A DNA stretch of 64,000 nt. Source: Diphasiastrum complanatum. Its lineage: Eukaryota; Streptophyta; Lycopodiopsida; Lycopodiales; Lycopodiaceae. Positions within the stretch are counted from its first letter, which is position 1. Every line of letters starts with the position of its first letter. Made by a program: the position numbers and the translations under genes. The notes beneath the pieces are model-generated. The model worked only from the letters and a program-made list of their open reading frames with translations. It had not been told where the DNA came from and did not search any database. Shown piece by piece: positions 36,295 to 47,135 of this stretch. Location of the stretch: positions 1,945,334 to 2,009,333 of the forward strand of contig CM055100.1 of assembly GCA_029204225.1 (NCBI GenBank). The letters are read 5' to 3'.

Positions 36295-37075
36295 ATTCCT
36301 CTTCAACTAGTTTTAATATAAACTTTGAAAACACTCCAAGTGAAGTCCTACGCTTTATGAGCAAGTCCTTTCCCAATCCTTTGGTGAAGATATCAGCTAC
36401 ACATTCCCTTGAGGACACATGTTAAAGCTCCACCTCCTTTGCCATGACTTGCTCCCTCACAAAGTGATATGGCACCTCAATATGCTTGCTCCTAGCATGA
36501 GAGGTAGGATTGGTTGCCAACCTTTGGGCTGATGGATTGTCACAAAAGATGATTGATCTCTCTGAAAAATCCAACAAGTGAAGATCCTTGATCATCCTCT
36601 TGATCTATACCATCTCCTTTGTGCAATGTGTAAGAGCTTTGTACTCGGCCTCACTAGATGACAATGAGATAGTGGCTTGTTTCTTCGACATCCATGATAT
36701 AGCTCCATCACCTATGAGAATACAATGATCACTAATGGATCTCCTATCCATTATATCTCCAGCATAGTCCGAATCTAGAAATCCAAACAAGTTAGGTGAT
36801 GATCCCTCATACAATATGCCAAATCTCCAGTTCTAATGATGTGCCTCAAAACTCGTTTCCTTAGCTTCCAATGCTCACTAGGATCTTGCATGAATTGGCT
36901 CAATCTTCCAACACAATAGCTTAGATCTGGTCTTGTAATGGTTAGATAGATGAGTGAACCAACTAGCTTCCCATAGAGAGTAATGTCCTCGAAGGATCTT
37001 TCATTACCTCTTATAATTAGCTTTACATTGAATGACTCTATAGGTGTATCACAAGCTTTTGCATATACCATATGA
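36295..37075 (-). pseudogene. Copia RNase H (element A family)
   Basis: Minus strand. 37071-36775 holds the RT/RNase H connection (KLVGSLIYLTITRPDLSYCV, QDPSEHWKLRKRVLRHII). After a frame break 36814-36605 carries GFLDSDYAGDIMDRRSIS and SLSSSEAEYKALTHCTKEMV, nearly identical to element A's RNase H. The end is decayed (36600-36300), but the polypurine tract and an LTR end in TTTCACA are recognisable. This supplies the join region that element A lacks. Confidence 0.87.
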
Positions 37076-37135
37076 AATCTTTATAGAATAGAATTAGCAT
37101 ACTTTTCTTGACAAATAAAAGTAGATTGAGAAGAT

Positions 37136-38345
37136 CTAATCACTTCTATTCTCCTTTTCTTGCACTTTCTCCCTCATGAAATGATGTGCAATCTCGATGT
37201 GCTTTGTTCGAGCCTGAAAGACTGGATTGTTTGCAAGTTGTTGAGCTGCTTGCTTATCACAATATATGCATGGAATGTCTTCATCCTTGATCACATGTAG
37301 CTCCTCCAAAAGCCTTTTAAGCCAAAGAACCTCCTTTGTTGTTGTTGTCATAGCTTTATATTTGGATTCTGTTGATGAAAGAGAGATGGTATCTTGCTTT
37401 TTGGAAAGCCAAGATATAGCTCCTCCACATAAGAATGTAGCAAATGCACTTATGGATCTTCTATCCATCTTGTCACCTGCAAAACTTGAGTCCGAATATG
37501 CTCTCAAACAAATATTAGTCCTTTCATAAACTATGCCAAAGTCTTTTGTAGCCGAGATGTACCTTAATCCCCTTTTTGCTCCTTTCCAATGACATAATAA
37601 TGGACTTTGCATGTATTGACTCAACTTGCCAACACAAAAACTAAGATCTGGTCTAGTGATGGTTAAGTATATATATCAAGAAACCAATAAGCATTCTATA
37701 GGTAGTGATGTTCTCAAAGGACGCTTTTCCTTAGAAACTTTTACACTTAGTTCCATAGGAGTTTCAACTCCTTTACAATCAATCATGCCAAATCTTGCTA
37801 AGATTGATCTAGCATACTTAGATTGACATATGAAGGTAAAATCATCACCTCTAGTGACTTCTATTCCAAGTATAACTTTAAGAAGTCCTAGATCTACCAT
37901 CTTAAATTCACTAGACAAGGAACCTTTTACATTCTTGATGCCATCTAGATCATTTCCTGTGAGTATAATGTCATCAACATATAAAACTAAGATAATGATC
38001 TTTCCATCATTACATTTGTAGTACAATGATGGTTCATTAAAACTTACAACAAATCCAATGGAAATAAGATAGGAATGCAACCTAGAGTACCATGCTCTTG
38101 GTGCTTGCTTGAGTCCATAAAGACTCTTATTCAAGAGACACACCTTGTCTTCTTCTCCATCTTTGATGAAGCCCTCGGGTTGGCACATGTAGATTTCCTC
38201 TTCAAAGAATCCATTCAAGAAAGCTTTTGTCACATCAAGTTGGAAGAGCTCCCATTTAAAAGAAGTTGCAAGACATATGATTAATCTAATGGTCACAAGC
38301 TTTGCAACAGGTGCAAAGGTTTCATCATAATCTATGCCTTTGACT
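37136..38345 (-). pseudogene. Second Copia RT and RNase H, fused behind the first
   Basis: Minus strand. RT (38345 to 37676) reads VKGIDYDETFAPVAKLVTIR, FQLDVTKAFLNGFFEEEIYM, KSLYGLKQAPRAWYSRLHSY, LVLYVDDIILTGNDLD (intact YVDD) and ILGIEVTRGDDFTF. RNase H (37624-37136) reads YSDSSFAGDKMDRRSISAF, SLSSTESKYKAMTTTTKE, CIYCDKQAAQQLA and ARTKHIEIAHHFMREKVQEK. A short gap with a frame change lies between them. It belongs to a different Copia family from the 36.3-37.1 kb piece, so two RNase H domains follow one another on one strand. Confidence 0.88.
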
Positions 38346-39440
38346 TGCAAAATGAAGCTCCTCCTCGACCATAGCATGATATTTGAAATTGGATAATCTA
38401 TATTTTGGTCATCTTTTCGACTAAGCACTACACCTATCGCAAAAGATGATGTGTCTACATATACATGGAACTTTTTAGCCCAATTTGGAGGTCTAACCCC
38501 AGTGGCTTCTACCAATGACTGTTTCAATTGATCAAAAGCTTGCTGATGGTCCTGTGTCCAATGGTACTCAACAGAGTTTTTTAGTAAACTTGTTAAGGGG
38601 TTACTATTATAGCATAATCTTTAATTATCCTCTAATAGTAACCTACATGTCCTAGAAAACCTCTAAGCTCTCTTAAATTGGTTGGTTCTAATAATTCTAA
38701 ACTCATTTTTATTTTTTCGATGTCGGCTTGTATACTATCCTTCGAAATTTTATGCCCTAAAAGGATGCCTTCCCTCATCCCAAAGTAACACTTAGCTGGA
38801 TGCAGTTTAAGAGATGTCTCTTGACATCTTCTCAACGTTTTCTCTAATGCATCTAAATGGTTTTTAGTTGATGAATAGACACAAAAGTCATCCATAAAAA
38901 TTTCTAAAAACTTTCATAAATTTTTTTGAAAAATATTTGTCATCATACGTTGGAATGTGCCAGGTGCATTACAAATACCAAAGAACATTTGCGTATATGC
39001 GTATGTCCCCCAATCAGTGGTGAAAGTAGTTTTGGATCTATCTTCCTCTTTTATAAAAACTTGGTTATAACTTGAGAATCCATCTAAAAAACTATAACAT
39101 TCATGTCATGCTACCTAGTCAAGAATAGTATCGGTATACGGCAGAGGATGATAATCTTTTGCTGTGGCAGCATTTAGTTTCCTAAAATCCTGACAAACTC
39201 TAATCTTGCCCATCTTCTTCTTAGGTACTATAACTATTGGTGACACCCACTTACTGCTTAGAACAGGATATATAATACCCGCTCTAAGACATCTATCTAA
39301 TTCGTCTAATAAGGAGTATTTTGGATTCAATTTATATTGGCGTTGCCTAACACGTATTGTTCCTTGAATGAGATCTATTCTATGTTCATCCCATTTAACT
39401 GGTATACCTATTAAATCATCCATCGACCAAGCAAACACAT
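38346..39440 (-). pseudogene. Gypsy RT and start of RNase H
   Basis: Minus strand. 39438-39115 holds the RT N-terminal half (FAWSMDDLIGIPVKWDEHRI, SKWVSPIVIVPKKKMGKIRV, YHPLPYTDTILD). A frame break follows through FLDGFSSYNQV-like and palm sequence. 38895-38632 has MDDFCVYSSTKNHLDALE and LRELRGFLGHVGYY. RNase H begins at 38527 (WAKKFHVYVDTSSFAIGVVL). At about 38345 Gypsy homology stops abruptly and Copia RT begins on the same strand. Confidence 0.85.
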
Positions 39441-39444
39441 TTTG

Positions 39445-40105
39445 TTATTTTTTAAGAAGCAATATATACTCTTCACGTTCTTGGTCTGATTGGTGTTTAT
39501 ATAGATTCAAAGTCTTACCTTTATTAGTTTCTATTTCTACATAATTTGTTTTATCTACCATCCCCTCGGTCAGATTTGCTTTGGTTCCACCCAGAACTTC
39601 TCTCGACTCGGATGTTATTGGTATGTCTACTTCCTCATCAATCTCATAACATTCTATGAAATTGATCCATGATTTAGCAGGTCTAGCTAACTCCTCACCC
39701 CATCTCAAAAGGTGAACCCCTATTGGACTGGCTGTGAGAATACCTGGAAAACATATCTGTTTGGTAGACCAATTTATAATAGCATCTGCTTGATATAACC
39801 ATGGTCTTCCAAATAATATCGAATAAGGTGGTGTATCTACTGGATTTATGACAAGGAAATTCATAACAAACGTCTATGTTTCTATAACTACGTTAATACC
39901 TTTTAGCTCGGTCGCGTCTGCTAAATGGATTTCGTGATAAGTGATAGGTTGTATCTGGTTTTCTAATCCTAATTCTTTAACCATTGTTTTCGTTACTAGG
40001 TTGATACTAGATCTTGAGTCTATTAGTATTCTATCTATGGTCTGATCTCCTATGATCGCACTAATCTCTAGAACTCCTCAAGCTCCTCTATCTACATATT
40101 CTACT
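39445..40105 (-). pseudogene. Gypsy second protease-like domain and linker
   Basis: Minus strand. 40085-39865 reads ILIDSRSSINLVTK (D-S-R at the active site), then HLADATELKGINVVIE and a stop. 39864-39445 continues with NFLVINPVDTPPYSILFGRP and WLYQADAIINWSTKQICF, then an acidic linker to RT. This is a full retropepsin-like unit placed after another one (40109-40792). Both end in the same LLGRPWLYQAD/LFGRPWLYQAD signature, so the domain has been duplicated. Confidence 0.78.
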
Positions 40106-40108
40106 CTA

Positions 40109-40792
40109 TTACTGATATGCAGGTATTCTTAATGTAACTAACCTCTTTCCTTCCTCAGTCCCTACTAACTGAAGCCCTTCTTCCTCCGAAGTATAGCTCA
40201 AGGAAGATGTAGGTGTCTCACCTTCGTACTTATCTTTTTCCCATGATATGGAAATTCTTTTATGACTTTTTCCTGTCGGTGTCTCCATCTGGTCTCTGAA
40301 GGTAATCTCCTTTTTCTTCCAGTGGGTTATAACATCGGCCTGATAGAGCCATGGTCGTCCTAATAACACTTTATATGTCGATTGTCTCATAGTTTTTAAT
40401 ATTATAAAATCCATAAGAAACTTATGGTCTCCAATATAAACTATAACCTGAGATAGTTCTCCTATTGGTGATCTTCTAGTTGCATCGGCTAATCTTAAAT
40501 GTCTTAAAGTGGGTGCTATTCTATGATGAATGCCTAATTCATATGCTGTTTCTTTAGCCATTATATTTACACTAGATTCGGAATCTATGGGTACATTATC
40601 TAAGATGCAGCCATTAATTACTACTTGAATCTCTGGTTGGCCTTCATCACCATAATTAACTAATCCTATGTTGACTACTGGTAACTTTGCTTTTCTTCTC
40701 TTTTTATTTTGCAAAAATTGCTTAATTTTTTTTTTATAATATTGGTTATTATCTAAATTGCATCTCTTTAGAACGTCGCAACTTCTACTCAA
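40109..40792 (-). pseudogene. Gypsy first protease domain with KYEGETP linker
   Basis: 227-codon open frame on the minus strand. Basic start (YYKKKIKQFL, KKRRKAKL), then VPIDSESSVNIMAKETAYEL with D-S-E where D-S/T-G is expected, LADATRRSPIGELSQVIVYI, KVLLGRPWLYQADVITHW, and a C-terminal linker with the motif DKYEGETPTSSLSYTSEEE. The same KYEGETP linker follows the protease fragment at 14.7-15.0 kb. The frame is followed by the second protease-like domain. Confidence 0.82.
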
Positions 40793-41204
40793 AATATGAA
40801 TTTACAAAGTGCGAAATAGGCCTTTACATGTATTTAGGCACTATAGCACATTTTATATACATGGAAATTGAGATTTTTTTACAATATATGACAAAATTTG
40901 GATAATGTGAGATCATAAGACTCCACAGCTCTCCACAGTTATAGTAGTTGCTCGACACTGGTTTAGTCGCGGTTTGAGACTTCACTGGTCCAACAAATTC
41001 AGGAGGATTATGTCTTTTTGGTGCGAACTTGGGTCTGTCCTACTGGGCTGATGCTGCAGTACCCTGAACATAGTTAGTAGTCGCATCATTTTGAAAAATA
41101 AAAAGTACCTCCTGGGTAGGATCTTCAATGTATTTGACATTCACATTGGTGCAGTCTTCCTTGGTGTGTCCTGAAGTTCCACATTTCGTAACCACATTCC
41201 TGAG
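40793..41204. other. Unassigned spacer between Gypsy and gag fragment
   Basis: About 400 bases, partly AT-rich. The minus strand near 41040-41190 may carry decayed gag linker, but I could not support a reading. Confidence 0.35.
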
Positions 41205-41765
41205 TTGGAAGAAGATGTTTTCGGTCTTTTATCTGCAACTTTAGAGATTTGCACTTTCAAGTCATTAAACTTTTTATTAAGGTCAGCCATATTACTCTTC
41301 CAAAGCTTTTCAGCTTTAGAAGTTGACTACTTATCCTCGACAACTTTCGTGTCATCCTTTCATTTAGTTCGTCGTTTATTCTTTCTCTCTCCTTTGTTAG
41401 CTTCTGATTCTGATGAATCGTTGCCTTCAGATTTTGAGCTTGAAGAACTAATACTTGAATCAAAATCTGAATCATCATTGCTGTCACTAGAATCAGTCTT
41501 TGACTTTCGAGATTTCTTAGTTGATCATTGCTTTCGTGCTAGTTTCGAGGTCTTGAAATTTTCGGCACTAGCTATTATTGCTGCTAAGGAGGTCATGTCC
41601 CCTTGTTTGCAATTTTGATCAATCTTTGGTGGTAAACTAGCCAAAAACCATTTGATCTGCATATCAACAGGATATACATCGGTTAGTTTTCCTATGAGAT
41701 TTTTAACCTTTCGTGTATATTTGTAAAGGGATTCTTTACTCTTCTTCTGAACATTGTTCAGACGT
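41205..41765 (-). pseudogene. Retrotransposon gag fragment
   Basis: Minus-strand reading at 41762-41525: NNVQKKSKESLYKYTRKVKN, KWFLASLPPKIDQNCKQGDM, SLAAIIASAENFKTSK, the capsid part of a retrotransposon gag. A charged linker follows to 41257. Homology begins abruptly at about 41765, where plus-strand Copia RT starts, so the upstream half of gag is missing. Confidence 0.75.
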
Positions 41766-42812
41766 CCGAGCAATGTGTATGTCAGAATTACAGATGGGCA
41801 GATCATCATAGTGGCTGTATATGTGGACGACACTCTAATACTTTGTAGGAATGAGCAGCTAATTGTTGAGGTGAAGATAGACATCTTGAAACATTTTGAG
41901 ATAGTGGATCTGGGAGAAGCTAGGTGTTACCTAGGCTTACAGATTGAGAGGGACTATGAGGGAGGTAAGTTATACATTCACCAGTCCAGATACACCTAGA
42001 AGATCCTAGAGGACTTTGGAATGCTGAACTGCAAAGGAGCGAACATTCCAATGCTCGTAGGGATGGTGCTAACGAATGATGACTATCCAAGGACTGAGGA
42101 AGAGAGGGAACAGATTCAGCTCACACCTTACAAGAAGCTGATAAGATCACTGATGTACCTTGCAGACAACACACGGATATTGCCTATGTAGTATTCAGGA
42201 TGAGCCAATTCTGTACAAATCCAGGCTCGACACATTGGAAGATTGTGAAACGAATTTTGCAATATCTTCAATCAACAAGGGATTATGGCTTGTGTTATTG
42301 TCATGGTGCAGGTTTCAGGATACTTTCCTACAGCGATGCTAGCTGGGCATCTCTCAAGGATGATTGTAAAAGCATCTCAAGAAGATGCACCATCGCATCA
42401 GGAGTAGCAGTTCTCTGGGTCAGCAAGAAGCAGACCGTTGTAGTCTAGTCATCCTGTGAAGCAGAGTACGTAGCAGCAGCGAAGATGGCCAACGAAATAA
42501 TTTGGCTAAGGCAGTTCCTGGACGAATTGGGGGAAACAAGGAATGAGCCTCTGGTCTTGCAGATGGATAACACCTCCACAATACACCTGACAAAAGATCT
42601 CGTGTTCCATTCTAGAATGAAGTACATTGCGATCAAGTATCACTTGATCAGGGATCTGATTGAAAAGAAGATGATGCAAACCACCTTCATAGGAACAAAA
42701 GACATGGTTGCTGACATCTTCACAAAGGCCCTGGACAAAGGACTCTTTGAGAGACAAAGGAGCAGTCTCGGGATCGCAAAGCTATCATGCTTTGAGAGGG
42801 AGCTAAAGAAAC
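41766..42812 (+). pseudogene. Copia RT end and RNase H (same family as 2.0-3.6 kb)
   Basis: Begins within RT at SNVYVRITDGQIIIVAVYVD, with intact YVDD, then CYLGLQIERDYEGGKLYIHQ and a stop at 41997. RNase H is frameshifted from 42200 (RILQYLQSTRDYGLCYCHG, SYSDASWASLKDDCKS, a TAG near 42448) and open from 42485: WLRQFLDELGETRNEPLVLQ, MDNTSTIHLTKD, DMVADIFTKALDKGLFERQR. A close relative of the copy at 2.5-3.6 kb but better preserved at the catalytic box. The N-terminal half was lost at the join with the gag fragment. Confidence 0.88.
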
Positions 42813-43300
42813 AAAATGTTTCTGATTACAAAGCCTTGCTAGCTTTCAGCCCTTTGCGAACTCGAACGTCTAGAGACACGAAACACAAAGAGTTTCGCGA
42901 ACGCGAAAGTCAACGGAGACAAAGGTTCGCGAACACGAAAGATCCACGAACTAGATTCCCTCACGGTCCAGTAGAAAGAAGGCAGACGAGGTAAACGAAA
43001 CCCATTCAGCGCTCACACCCCAAGGAGTACCACCAAAGATCACTCTAGTACCCAGAAGTACAGTAATCTGATCTGATGGCATGACGTTAGCAGATATTCC
43101 CTAGGTCATGGCTAATCTGTCACTCTTGTAATTCTCTGGTTAGTTGTAGATGCTTAATCACTCTAATCTTAGATTTACACAGAGAGACCGTACTTACTGG
43201 ATCATACCTGACATATAGATCAAAACAGAATACACAGAGTGTAATAGAGTGAAGAAGTTTGATGCTAGTAAGCAATCAAGACGATATACAGAATACATGT
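42813..43300 (+). repeat. 3' LTR-like sequence of that Copia
   Basis: Aligns by eye with 3576-4100. A likely start is TGTTTCTGATTACAAAG just after the purine-rich GAGAGGGAGCTAAAG. Contains CGAACACGAAAG-type repeats. The right edge is not clear. Confidence 0.55.
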
Positions 43301-45340
43301 TCGCCTGCGCGCGAAGACAATTTTGTCTAGGATCAGAAGATCCAACTGTCCGCTAGTGAAGCGAGACTACTACTTGTGAGAGAACCATGTTTTTTTCACG
43401 CCAATGCACTGCATGGATTCGCATGCAGTGCTTGAAGAAATCAGAAAAAATTAATATAGATTATTTTCTTGTTGTGTCTGATCTTGAATGTTGAATGCTT
43501 ATGCTGATATTTCATATGTCTGAGTTTTCTTGTTCACTTGAATTCCGCAATTTGGTTATAACTAAGTCGAATGCTATATTAAATTTATGAACGTAGATCA
43601 GTAGTGACTACCTACACTCTGGAGGATTGTAGGAGCGACTCAACTAGCAGTGTCCAGCGGTCGCATCTGAACTCCATCCGAGCTGAAGAGAGTCGTGATT
43701 GATTCGCCTTCGCGAAAGTTTTGCGAATTCGACGAATTTCTCATCAGTCAATCACTTTTTTTTCTCATCAAAGATCACAAACAGGGCCAAGAAAAAGACC
43801 TATGCACTATAAACCAGGTTTCAACTTGGACAATACATCATATTTCACAAGGCCAAATGATTGCTCTGACAATACTTACAATGAACTATCTTGTCCCTCA
43901 ATAGCCAAGATAAACTTGCTACTCTAGAGTTCTGTAAAATGAATCCTGATCCACTGTATAATTCAATTAATACTGGTTAAAACTAGTTACAAATCTACAG
44001 AATGTAGAGTCCATTATTCAACAGAATCACAATGACATTCATAGGATCATTCAGAATAAAAAAACAAAGCATGGATGTTCTGATTTATTCATAGGAAAAA
44101 GAAAGTACAATGGCATAAGCCACAAAGTCTGTCACTCTCTGCTCCTTCTTCCTAAGAGCAAAGCAAATCTGCAAGACATGAATGAGTAATAAAAATGCAG
44201 AGGCTTGGCTTCATATAGCCAGGATGAAACTCGTGATACAGAAGAGGTGCCAATAACTGCTGCATAGAACAAGCAAATGGGATTTTGCCAAGTGGAACAA
44301 GGTGTTTGTAGACCAATAGAAGTCTGTCACAACATGTAGAGCAGTTAAAAATGGTCTTGCTGGAAAAGATGCGACTGTAGGCTGCAACCTGTAGAAAAAT
44401 AGCCCAATGTAACGATGGAGAAGGTCACTGGCCATTGTAAACAGCCGACATGCTTGTAAACAGTTGCTTGGAATGTACTAAACGATTACCTAAAAGCCTG
44501 CAAACTGCCATGTAAGAGATGTGTTGGTAGCTAATTCAAAATAGCCATTGAAGATCTAGGGTGGAAGAGTGGCTGAAAGTAGAAACCACCTAGCTGTCTG
44601 CGTAGAAGAATGACAAAAGAAATTGAAAAATGATGCCATATCCAAGAACAGAGATACGCAAGGGGCTGCCATCCCTGTTAACTATCAATAAATTTGGGAA
44701 ATAGCCACATAACAGTTACAGTGGGTATGACTATCGTTGGCTGAATGCCACATCTGATCTGCTGCGTGGAAGGAGTTTGGTAAACAACTGCTGATCCGCG
44801 TGGAGGCACCATGCTTCCTTAGAAACAACCACAAGTGAAGCCTACAAACTGTCGTTGATGGAAGAGGTGCGCTGGGCAAATAACCCGATGGGTTCCCTAA
44901 AGAAATCCGAAGAGAGAGAGAGAGAGAGAGACAGAGCTTTCTCAAAAAGCCAAATAGAGGGAAGGGGTGCCCTTCTAAATATCAATAATGCCTTTCAAGA
45001 GTGCGACTTTGCCTTTAGAAAAGACTGAGTGGCTGCCTTTGGAAAGGCCCTTGAAGACTGGCTTGTAGAAACCTGAATATTGTCTTTCAATATATTCTTC
45101 AATTGTATTGGTGGCCTTCAAAGAAATCAGACTGGGTAGTTCATTGAAGTTCAATGCTTTTGATTATTCAAACCAGGCCATGATAATGTGCGTTAGGTGT
45201 CCCTTTGAGAGTACAAGGCAACTTGAGAATGTAGTTGGAAGGCAAATACCTTAAGATACTCATAACAAAATGTGAGCATGCCTTAGAAATAAGAATGAAG
45301 GCTGCCTTAACAATATTTGTAAATATACTTAAGTTAATGA
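43301..45340. other. Unassigned sequence
   Basis: About 2 kb without recognisable coding sequence on either strand. A short (GA)n run occurs at 44909-44931. Small ORFs here lack motifs. Confidence 0.45.
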
Positions 45341-45860
45341 CCGTGGCCTTACCACTATGGCATAATTGGAGAGGAGCTCGAGGCTGACTATCAGGAGGAG
45401 GAGTGGGTTGAGGGGGATACGAAGGAGGATGAGGAGATGGGGGCGGAGGCACAAGGGGATGACCTGGTTGACTTGCTGGTGGACCCTAATGCGAAGACAG
45501 AGGAGGAGCCAGCCATTCCTACACGTAGGCCTAGGGGGAGACCTAGAGGTTCTGGGAGGGACCTAGAGGTTCTAGGAGGGGGGGGCTGAGTTCGCTTTTT
45601 GTAGACAGGAGTGGAGCATCACAGGCAGCCGTCGGCCAGGCATCATCACAGTGGGTAGGGCCATCCCAGGGCGTTGGATCACAGCCACCTGACACACAAC
45701 GCAGGGGTAGACACAGGGGTGGGTCAGGCAGAGGGGAGAGAGGCAGAGTAGCCAAGCACGGTATGCAGTTTATGAGTCCGCTATACACTACGATAAAGAG
45801 AAAAGGCTTAAGATTTAACAATTTAAAAGTCGAAAACATGAAAAATTGTCAAAACCGGGC
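45341..45860 (+). pseudogene. Acidic / AT-hook coding remnant
   Basis: No ATG start is seen. 45341-45589 reads an acidic stretch (DYQEEEWVEGDTKEDEEMG, DDLVDLLVDPN) followed by TRRPRGRPRGSGRD, a canonical AT-hook (R-P-R-G-R-P-R) that binds the DNA minor groove. A 20-bp tandem duplication (45541-45580) follows and the frame ends. Another frame continues with protein-like Gln/Gly/Arg-rich sequence (SGASQAAVGQASSQWVG, RRGRHRGGSGRGERGRVA, HGMQFMSPLYTT) to about 45860. GC-rich and codon-like, unlike its surroundings. It could be the C-terminal end of a transposase or of a host chromatin protein. I do not recognise it. Confidence 0.45.
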
Positions 45861-45879
45861 TTCCACACTTTATAAACAT

Positions 45880-46240
45880 CCTTATTGAAAGGTGTTCTAG
45901 TCATCTTGCCTTTAAGACGAGATTCGTAGGTAGCTCGAATATTTCAACTTTTGATTTTAGCCAACACTTTTCTTCTGTGTGACCTGATCTTCTGCATCTG
46001 TTGCAGATCTTCTTATCACCAAAATTCTTCTGTTGTTTTTCATATTGTTGTTCATTAGTCTTAGACTCATTCTTTTTAGATGACTCCCTCTTAAACTTAG
46101 ACTTCCTTGAAGATTTATTCTTTTGAGTAAATAGAGCATTTTCTGAATCATCATTGTCGTCATAGCGTTCACGAGCTTCTACTTCTTCCTTCACTCCGTC
46201 TATTGCCTTTTGAAGTGTCATTGTCGCATCTTTTGCCAAT
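45880..46240 (-). pseudogene. Copia gag C-terminal part
   Basis: Minus strand 46239-45901: charged linker (EVEARERYDDNDDSENALF, KSKFKRESSKKNESK) and zinc knuckle CNRCRRSGHTEEKC (C-x2-C-x4-H-x4-C complete), then WLKSKVEIFELP. Same gag as the N-terminal part at 46.7-47.06 kb, separated by an inserted repeat. Confidence 0.82.
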
Positions 46241-46344
46241 ATGGTGTTTTTTAGTATTGTATTTTACTTTTTTACTATATTTTACCTTGTTGGATTATGA
46301 ATAAAGGCTTCAAGTCTTGCTTTGTCAAGAGGAACTAAGTGTAG

Positions 46345-46403
<59 letters not shown>

Positions 46404-46490
46404 TGCTATGTAGGTGAAGGCGAGGTTGCCACTCCTAGTGATGATCCCGTACTACGAACGACACTACAAAGGTGACTATCTTCATATTTG
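46241..46490. repeat. Repeat with long (CT)n inside the Copia gag
   Basis: (CT)n fills about 46348-46401. It is followed by TGCTATGTAGGTGAAGGCGAGGTTGCC and CTCCTAGTGATGA, which match the reverse of 12462-12505. The segment interrupts the gag reading of the flanking Copia and so appears to be an insertion of the same repeat family. Confidence 0.7.
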
Positions 46491-46693
46491 ATGTCAATAA
46501 GATCTTCCTTCTTACTTATTCCTATAGTAAACTTGTTGTTTTAGAGACAACTCATGAGTATTGCTCAAGAGTAATACTAAATTGTCATAAGAGAGAGGAA
46601 GACTAGATAGAAGAGACATATTAGCATCTTCATCCGGCTGGCAAATCTGCTGCGACTAGCTGATTAAGCAGCTATTTGAAATCATTCATATGA

Positions 46694-47062
46694 TCACTGA
46701 TTTGAAGTTCTTTCACTCATCTTGAGCAATATGAATTTCTTTCTCAAGAAAAGACAAGTCGCGACATGTGTAGTTTCGTACAAACTAGTAAGAATGTCCC
46801 AAGCTTCTTTAGAAGTGGAACAATTAGCTACATGAGGTATTTGCGAATCTTTTAGAATCAAAGATACGATGGCTAATGATTTGCCATCCTTTGTTTTCCA
46901 TGTGGGTGGCATTTCTGGTTTGGCCAGTTTGGCTATTGAACCATTGATGTGTCTCCATAGTTCTTTTTCAATCAATATTATCATCATCTTGAACTTCCAC
47001 ATGTGGAAGTCATCGTCGTTGAACTTATTGATCAACCGGATCTTAGAGGATGAACCTTCCAT
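46694..47062 (-). pseudogene. Copia gag N-terminal part
   Basis: 123-codon minus-strand frame starting MEGSSSKIRLINKFNDDDF, then HMWKFKMMIILIEKELW, STSKEAWDILTSLYETTHVA. This is the start of a Copia gag (DUF4219/UBN2 type). The ATG lies about 60 bases from the primer-binding site, typical for the family. The frame ends early and the rest is displaced. Confidence 0.83.
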
Positions 47063-47120
47063 AATTTAAGAATGATCTAATAATGGCAATAGTCCCGAAT
47101 TCTATTAATAATTCAAACCA

Positions 47121-47132
47121 TCTAAGATACCA
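47121..47132 (-). promoter_or_regulatory. Decayed primer-binding site of the gag-bearing Copia
   Basis: TCTAAGATACCA on the plus strand, i.e. TGGTATCTTAGA: the first seven bases match the initiator tRNA-Met site. Confidence 0.65.
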
Positions 47133-47135
47133 ACT

